Below are positions 61,345-64,000 of a stretch of DNA of 64,000 nucleotides, one piece after another; positions within the stretch are counted from its first letter, which is position 1, and every line of letters starts with the position of its first letter. Source of the stretch: Pseudooceanicola sp. GTDB taxonomy: Bacteria > Pseudomonadota > Alphaproteobacteria > Rhodobacterales > Rhodobacteraceae. The stretch is from the NCBI RefSeq assembly GCF_029213205.1, contig NZ_JARGNH010000003.1, forward strand, positions 124,001 to 188,000, in the 5' to 3' direction. The notes under the pieces were generated by a model that ran no database searches, was not told where the DNA came from, and was given only the letters and a program-made list of their open reading frames with translations. Position numbers and translations under genes: made by a program.

Positions 61345-62430
61345 TTAGCGAAAGCGGGCAGGCGACAGGGCGGTGACAACGGCGGCGGGCAGGGACGGCG
61401 GACGGCCATCGGCCAGATCGGCAAGCAGTTGGCTGGCCGCGGCGGCGGTCTGAAACCCATAGCCGCCCTGGCCTGCAAACCACAGGAAATCCGGCGCGTC
61501 GGGATCCGGCCCGATCACCAGCGCCCGGTCGGGGGCAAAGCTGCGCAGCCCGGCCCAGCTGTGTTCGACCCGGGTGACCGGTTCGGTCACCATCTCCTCA
61601 TAGCGGGCCAACCCCTCGGCCAGAACCATGTCATCGGCAAAGGCGTCATGCGGCGGCATCGGATGCGCCTCGGCGGGTGAGACGATCAGCTTGCCGGCAT
61701 CGGGCTTGGCATACCAGCGCTCACCCAGCGCGTCGATGAATGGCCAACCCGAGAGGTCCAGCTCGCCGGGTGCCGGGATCTGCGCCATCGAGCGGCGGTA
61801 TGGGGTGATGCCGATTGCTGGGACCCCGGCCATTTCGGCAACCGGATCGGCCCAGGCCCCGGCAGCATTCACCAACCGCCGGGCGCGGACCTCTTGCGCC
61901 CCGGCCCGCACCCGCCACAGGGCGCCGTCGCGGCTGATGGCGCTGACCGGCGCGTTGAGGCGCAGCTCGGCGCCATGTGCGCGTGCCGTGCGCGCGAAAT
62001 TCTGGATCAGCAGATCGGTGTCGAGGGCCGAGGAATCTTTGCGCCATGCCGCCAGTGCCACCCGGTCCGGATGCAGGATCGGCACCAGCGCCCGGGCCTC
62101 TTTCAGGCTGATCCGGGTAAAGCCGAATTCGGCCGATTCGCGCTGAAATGCCACCTCTTCGCCGGGCCGGGCGATCAACAGAACCGGCCTCGGCGATAAT
62201 ATGCCAGTGTCCGAGCGGGTCAGGTAATCCTCGCTGGCCTCGTTCAGCGCTCGCACCGCCGGATTGCCATAGGCCTTGAGGAACATCGCAGCCGAGCGCC
62301 CCGAGGCGTGGTAGGCGAGTGCCGGTTCACTCTCAACCAGTAGTGTTTTGCCCAGCGGTGACAGCCGCGCGGCAGCGGCGACTCCAGCCACCCCGCCACC
62401 GATTATCAAGACGTCGAACAGGTCATCCAT
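61345..62430 (-). CDS. FAD-dependent oxidoreductase (DAO family)
   Basis: This 361-residue flavoprotein starts at ATG 62430 (MDDLFDVLIIGGGVAGVAAAA); an ATG at 62463 is less likely. It has the dinucleotide motif GGGVAG, the YHASGRSAAMF segment and the C-terminal FAGQGGYGFQTA. It belongs to the glycine/D-amino acid oxidase group, resembling enzymes annotated as D-arginine/D-amino acid dehydrogenases. Substrate unknown. It lies upstream of the GH25 gene, with which it may be cotranscribed. Confidence 0.9.
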   Translation of the reverse strand: MDDLFDVLIIGGGVAGVAAAARLSPLGKTLLVESEPALAYHASGRSAAMFLKAYGNPAVRALNEASEDYLTRSDTGILSPRPVLLIARPGEEVAFQRESAEFGFTRISLKEARALVPILHPDRVALAAWRKDSSALDTDLLIQNFARTARAHGAELRLNAPVSAISRDGALWRVRAGAQEVRARRLVNAAGAWADPVAEMAGVPAIGITPYRRSMAQIPAPGELDLSGWPFIDALGERWYAKPDAGKLIVSPAEAHPMPPHDAFADDMVLAEGLARYEEMVTEPVTRVEHSWAGLRSFAPDRALVIGPDPDAPDFLWFAGQGGYGFQTAAAASQLLADLADGRPPSLPAAVVTALSPARFR

Positions 62431-62552
62431 CGTTGGAATATGGCACGGATGCAGCCAATCCAAAAGCCGGGGCGCAGAGGGTGAGGAATTCCTGACTCGG
62501 CGCTGTTACAGTTTCCGGGTAACCTCACGTCAATTCAAAGTGAGGGATAATC

Positions 62553-62993
62553 ATGTCTGCCAACATGTCTGCCAAAAATATTTCCGATATTATCCGTGGG
62601 CGCAGTCTTTTTCAGATCGCCCCCGACGTCCCGGTCAGCGAAGCCTGCGCGCGTCTGGCCCAACATCAGATCGGCGCCCTGCCGGTTGTCGAGAATGGCC
62701 GTTTGATCGGCATCGTCAGCGAACGCGACGTGATTGGCCGGGTCGTGGGGTGCGGCCTGTCGCCAGAAACCATCCGGGTGCGCGAGGCAATGACCGCCGA
62801 GCCCGAAACCATCAACGCCGGAAGCTCGGTGGCGCAAGCGGCGGGCGTGATGCTCGGCGGCGGCTTCCGGCATCTGCCGGTGGTGCGCGAGGGGGCACTG
62901 GTCGGGATGATTTCGCTGCGCGATATCCCGGCGCAATACCATGTGCTTATGGAACGTCAGAACGACTATGTCCCTGAGCGGCTGAGCGCCTGA
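62553..62993 (+). CDS. CBS-domain protein
   Basis: This 146-residue protein of two CBS motifs starts at ATG 62553 after GTGAGGGA. The repeats are at about 15-70 (IGALPVVENGRLIGIVSERDVI) and 80-135 (RHLPVVREGALVGMISLRDIP). Paired CBS domains bind adenine nucleotides or other ligands as regulators. No effector domain is attached, so it may regulate another protein in trans. It converges with the BMP gene, with a strong terminator between. Confidence 0.92.
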   Translation: MSANMSAKNISDIIRGRSLFQIAPDVPVSEACARLAQHQIGALPVVENGRLIGIVSERDVIGRVVGCGLSPETIRVREAMTAEPETINAGSSVAQAAGVMLGGGFRHLPVVREGALVGMISLRDIPAQYHVLMERQNDYVPERLSA

Positions 62994-63044
62994 GGCGCAA
63001 GCGTCGGAACCCGGCAAGCTGCGGTCGGACAGCCCCGCAAAGAA

Positions 63045-63075
63045 AAAGGCCCGGTGAGGTGATCACCGGGCCTTT
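63045..63075. terminator. Bidirectional terminator between the CBS gene and the second BMP gene
   Basis: Thirteen-base perfect arms AAAGGCCCGGTGA and TCACCGGGCCTTT with a five-base loop. The A- and T-ends give run-off sequences on both strands. Confidence 0.92.
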
Positions 63076-63093
63076 GCTTTGCTGTGACCGCGC

Positions 63094-64000
63094 TTATTGC
63101 GGAATACTGCCTTCGATGCCTTCGACGTAGAAATTCATCCCCGCCAAGGTGCCATCATCGGCGGTTTCGCCCGCCGCCAGCCAATCCGATCCGTCCTGTT
63201 TCTTCAGCGGGCCGGTGAAGGGGTGATAGGCACCCGAGGCGATGCTGTCTTTCAGCGCCAGCGCTTCGGCTTTCACGTCGGCGGGCACCGCGTCGGTGAT
63301 CTCGCCAATGCCGACCATGCCGGCGCCGATGCCGTCCCAGGTCATCTCGCTCACCCAGGTGCCATCCATCACCGCCTTGGTCTGCTTGATGTAATAGGGG
63401 CCCCAGTTGTCGATGATCGAGGAGACCCGCGGTTTCGGTGCGAATTCTGCCATGTCCGAGGCCTGACCAAAGGTATAGACATTGCCCGCCGCCTCGGCCG
63501 CCGCCTGCGGGGCGGTGGAATCGGTGTGCTGCAGGATCACGTCGGCGCCCTGTTCGATCAGCACCTTGGCCGCATCGGCCTCTTTCGCCGGATCGAACCA
63601 GGTAAAGGCCCAGACGATCTTGAACGTCACATCCGGGTTTACCTTCTTGGCGTGGATATAGGCCGAATTGATGCCGCGGATCACCTCGGGGATCGGATAA
63701 GAGCCGATATAGCCGACAACGTTGCTTTTGGTCAGGCGACCGGCAATCGTGCCCTGCACCGCGCGGCCTTCATAAAAGCGGGCGCTATAGGTGCCGACAT
63801 TCGGTGCGGTCTTATAGCCGGTGGCGTGTTCGAATTTCACATCCGGGAATTTCTTGGCGACGTTGATCGTCGGGTCCATATAGCCGAACGAGGTGGTAAA
63901 GATCAGCTTGGCGCCACCCAGGGCCATCTGGGTCATCACCCGTTCCGCATCCGGGCCCTCGGGCACGCTTTCGACAAACACGGTTTCCACCGCATCGCCG
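63094..64000 (-). CDS. BMP-family ABC transporter substrate-binding protein, 5' end outside window
   Basis: About 302 codons are visible; the frame runs open to the window edge, so the signal peptide is missing. Segments GGAKLIFTTSFGYMDPTINVAKKFPDVKFEHATGYKT, NVVGYIGSYPIPEVIRGINSAY and GADVILQHTDSTAPQ are typical of the BMP (PnrA/TmpC-like) family, but of a different subgroup from the protein at 24236. It is likely the first gene of another nucleoside or purine importer reading leftward, or its last gene; the ATPase and permeases must lie outside. Ligand unknown. Confidence 0.9.
   Translation of the reverse strand, partial: GDAVETVFVESVPEGPDAERVMTQMALGGAKLIFTTSFGYMDPTINVAKKFPDVKFEHATGYKTAPNVGTYSARFYEGRAVQGTIAGRLTKSNVVGYIGSYPIPEVIRGINSAYIHAKKVNPDVTFKIVWAFTWFDPAKEADAAKVLIEQGADVILQHTDSTAPQAAAEAAGNVYTFGQASDMAEFAPKPRVSSIIDNWGPYYIKQTKAVMDGTWVSEMTWDGIGAGMVGIGEITDAVPADVKAEALALKDSIASGAYHPFTGPLKKQDGSDWLAAGETADDGTLAGMNFYVEGIEGSIPQ

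Overview
The window is high-GC DNA with dense, often overlapping operons, and it reads as a chromosome segment of a Rhodobacteraceae member (Roseobacter/Paracoccus/Rhodobacter type Alphaproteobacteria). The indicators are an SQR with the cysteine spacing of the Rhodobacter enzyme, the ccr/ecm pair of the ethylmalonyl-CoA pathway, UbiT/U/V, DUF6473 and DUF2237 proteins, an alphaproteobacterial AlkB, and short dispersed palindromes between genes. I see no phage, transposase, CRISPR array, tRNA or rRNA. The assignment is inference from gene content; no database search was run.

Layout. 1-2393: tail of an Anbu-type proteasome operon (alpha-E protein, transglutaminase-like protein, Anbu peptidase). 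2816-9136: urea ABC importer urtABCDE, with a 292-bp block of repeats between urtB and urtC. 9290-16023: alkane oxidation cluster (GMC alcohol dehydrogenase, aldehyde dehydrogenase, an Fnr-like regulator, cytochrome P450 and AlkB). 16030-21199: oxygen-independent ubiquinone synthesis (DUF2478, ubiV, ubiU, ubiT; divergent ubiD-like gene and ubiX). 21325-21737: RNase P RNA on the minus strand. 21923-24077: uspA, then nfuA-tsaB-rimI. 24236-32415: nucleoside/purine-type BMP-ABC importer with a LysE remnant inside it, a TSUP exporter with its TIGR02186 partner, and guanine deaminase. 32541-38598: housekeeping genes (mgtE, fau, gltX, trpB, DUF2237, TPR protein). 38887-42246: ornithine/lysine decarboxylase, a His/Met-rich exported protein and sulfide:quinone reductase. 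42307-48447: GST, a short remnant, DUF1989, PNP, SDR, a RecD-like helicase, and a LuxR solo with a small upstream ORF. 48672-56800: ethylmalonyl-CoA pathway and acyl-CoA redox genes (ccr, ecm, acylphosphatase, hbd, etfBA). 57123-64000: a small membrane-anchored protein, a DMGDH-type FAD/GcvT enzyme, an AhpD-like protein, a GH25 lipoprotein, a DAO oxidase, a CBS protein, and a second BMP binding protein cut by the window edge.

How the genes work together. AlkB/P450, the GMC dehydrogenase and the aldehyde dehydrogenase can take an alkane or alkyl chain to a fatty acid. Beta-oxidation electrons can enter through EtfAB, and the acetyl-CoA produced can be assimilated through Hbd, Ccr and Ecm. SQR, Etf and respiratory dehydrogenases all need ubiquinone, which the Ubi genes supply without oxygen. 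The BMP-ABC importer, PNP and guanine deaminase form a purine salvage set.

Most interesting signal. An exact inverted repeat, TTGAC-N4-GTCAA, occurs in three separate promoter regions: before the P450/alkB operon, between ubiT and ubiD, and before the small gene at 57123. A degenerate copy precedes the aldehyde dehydrogenase. An Fnr-family regulator whose recognition helix carries the Fnr E-x2-S-R residues, but which lacks one N-terminal cluster cysteine, is encoded inside the alkane cluster. I propose these form one regulon.
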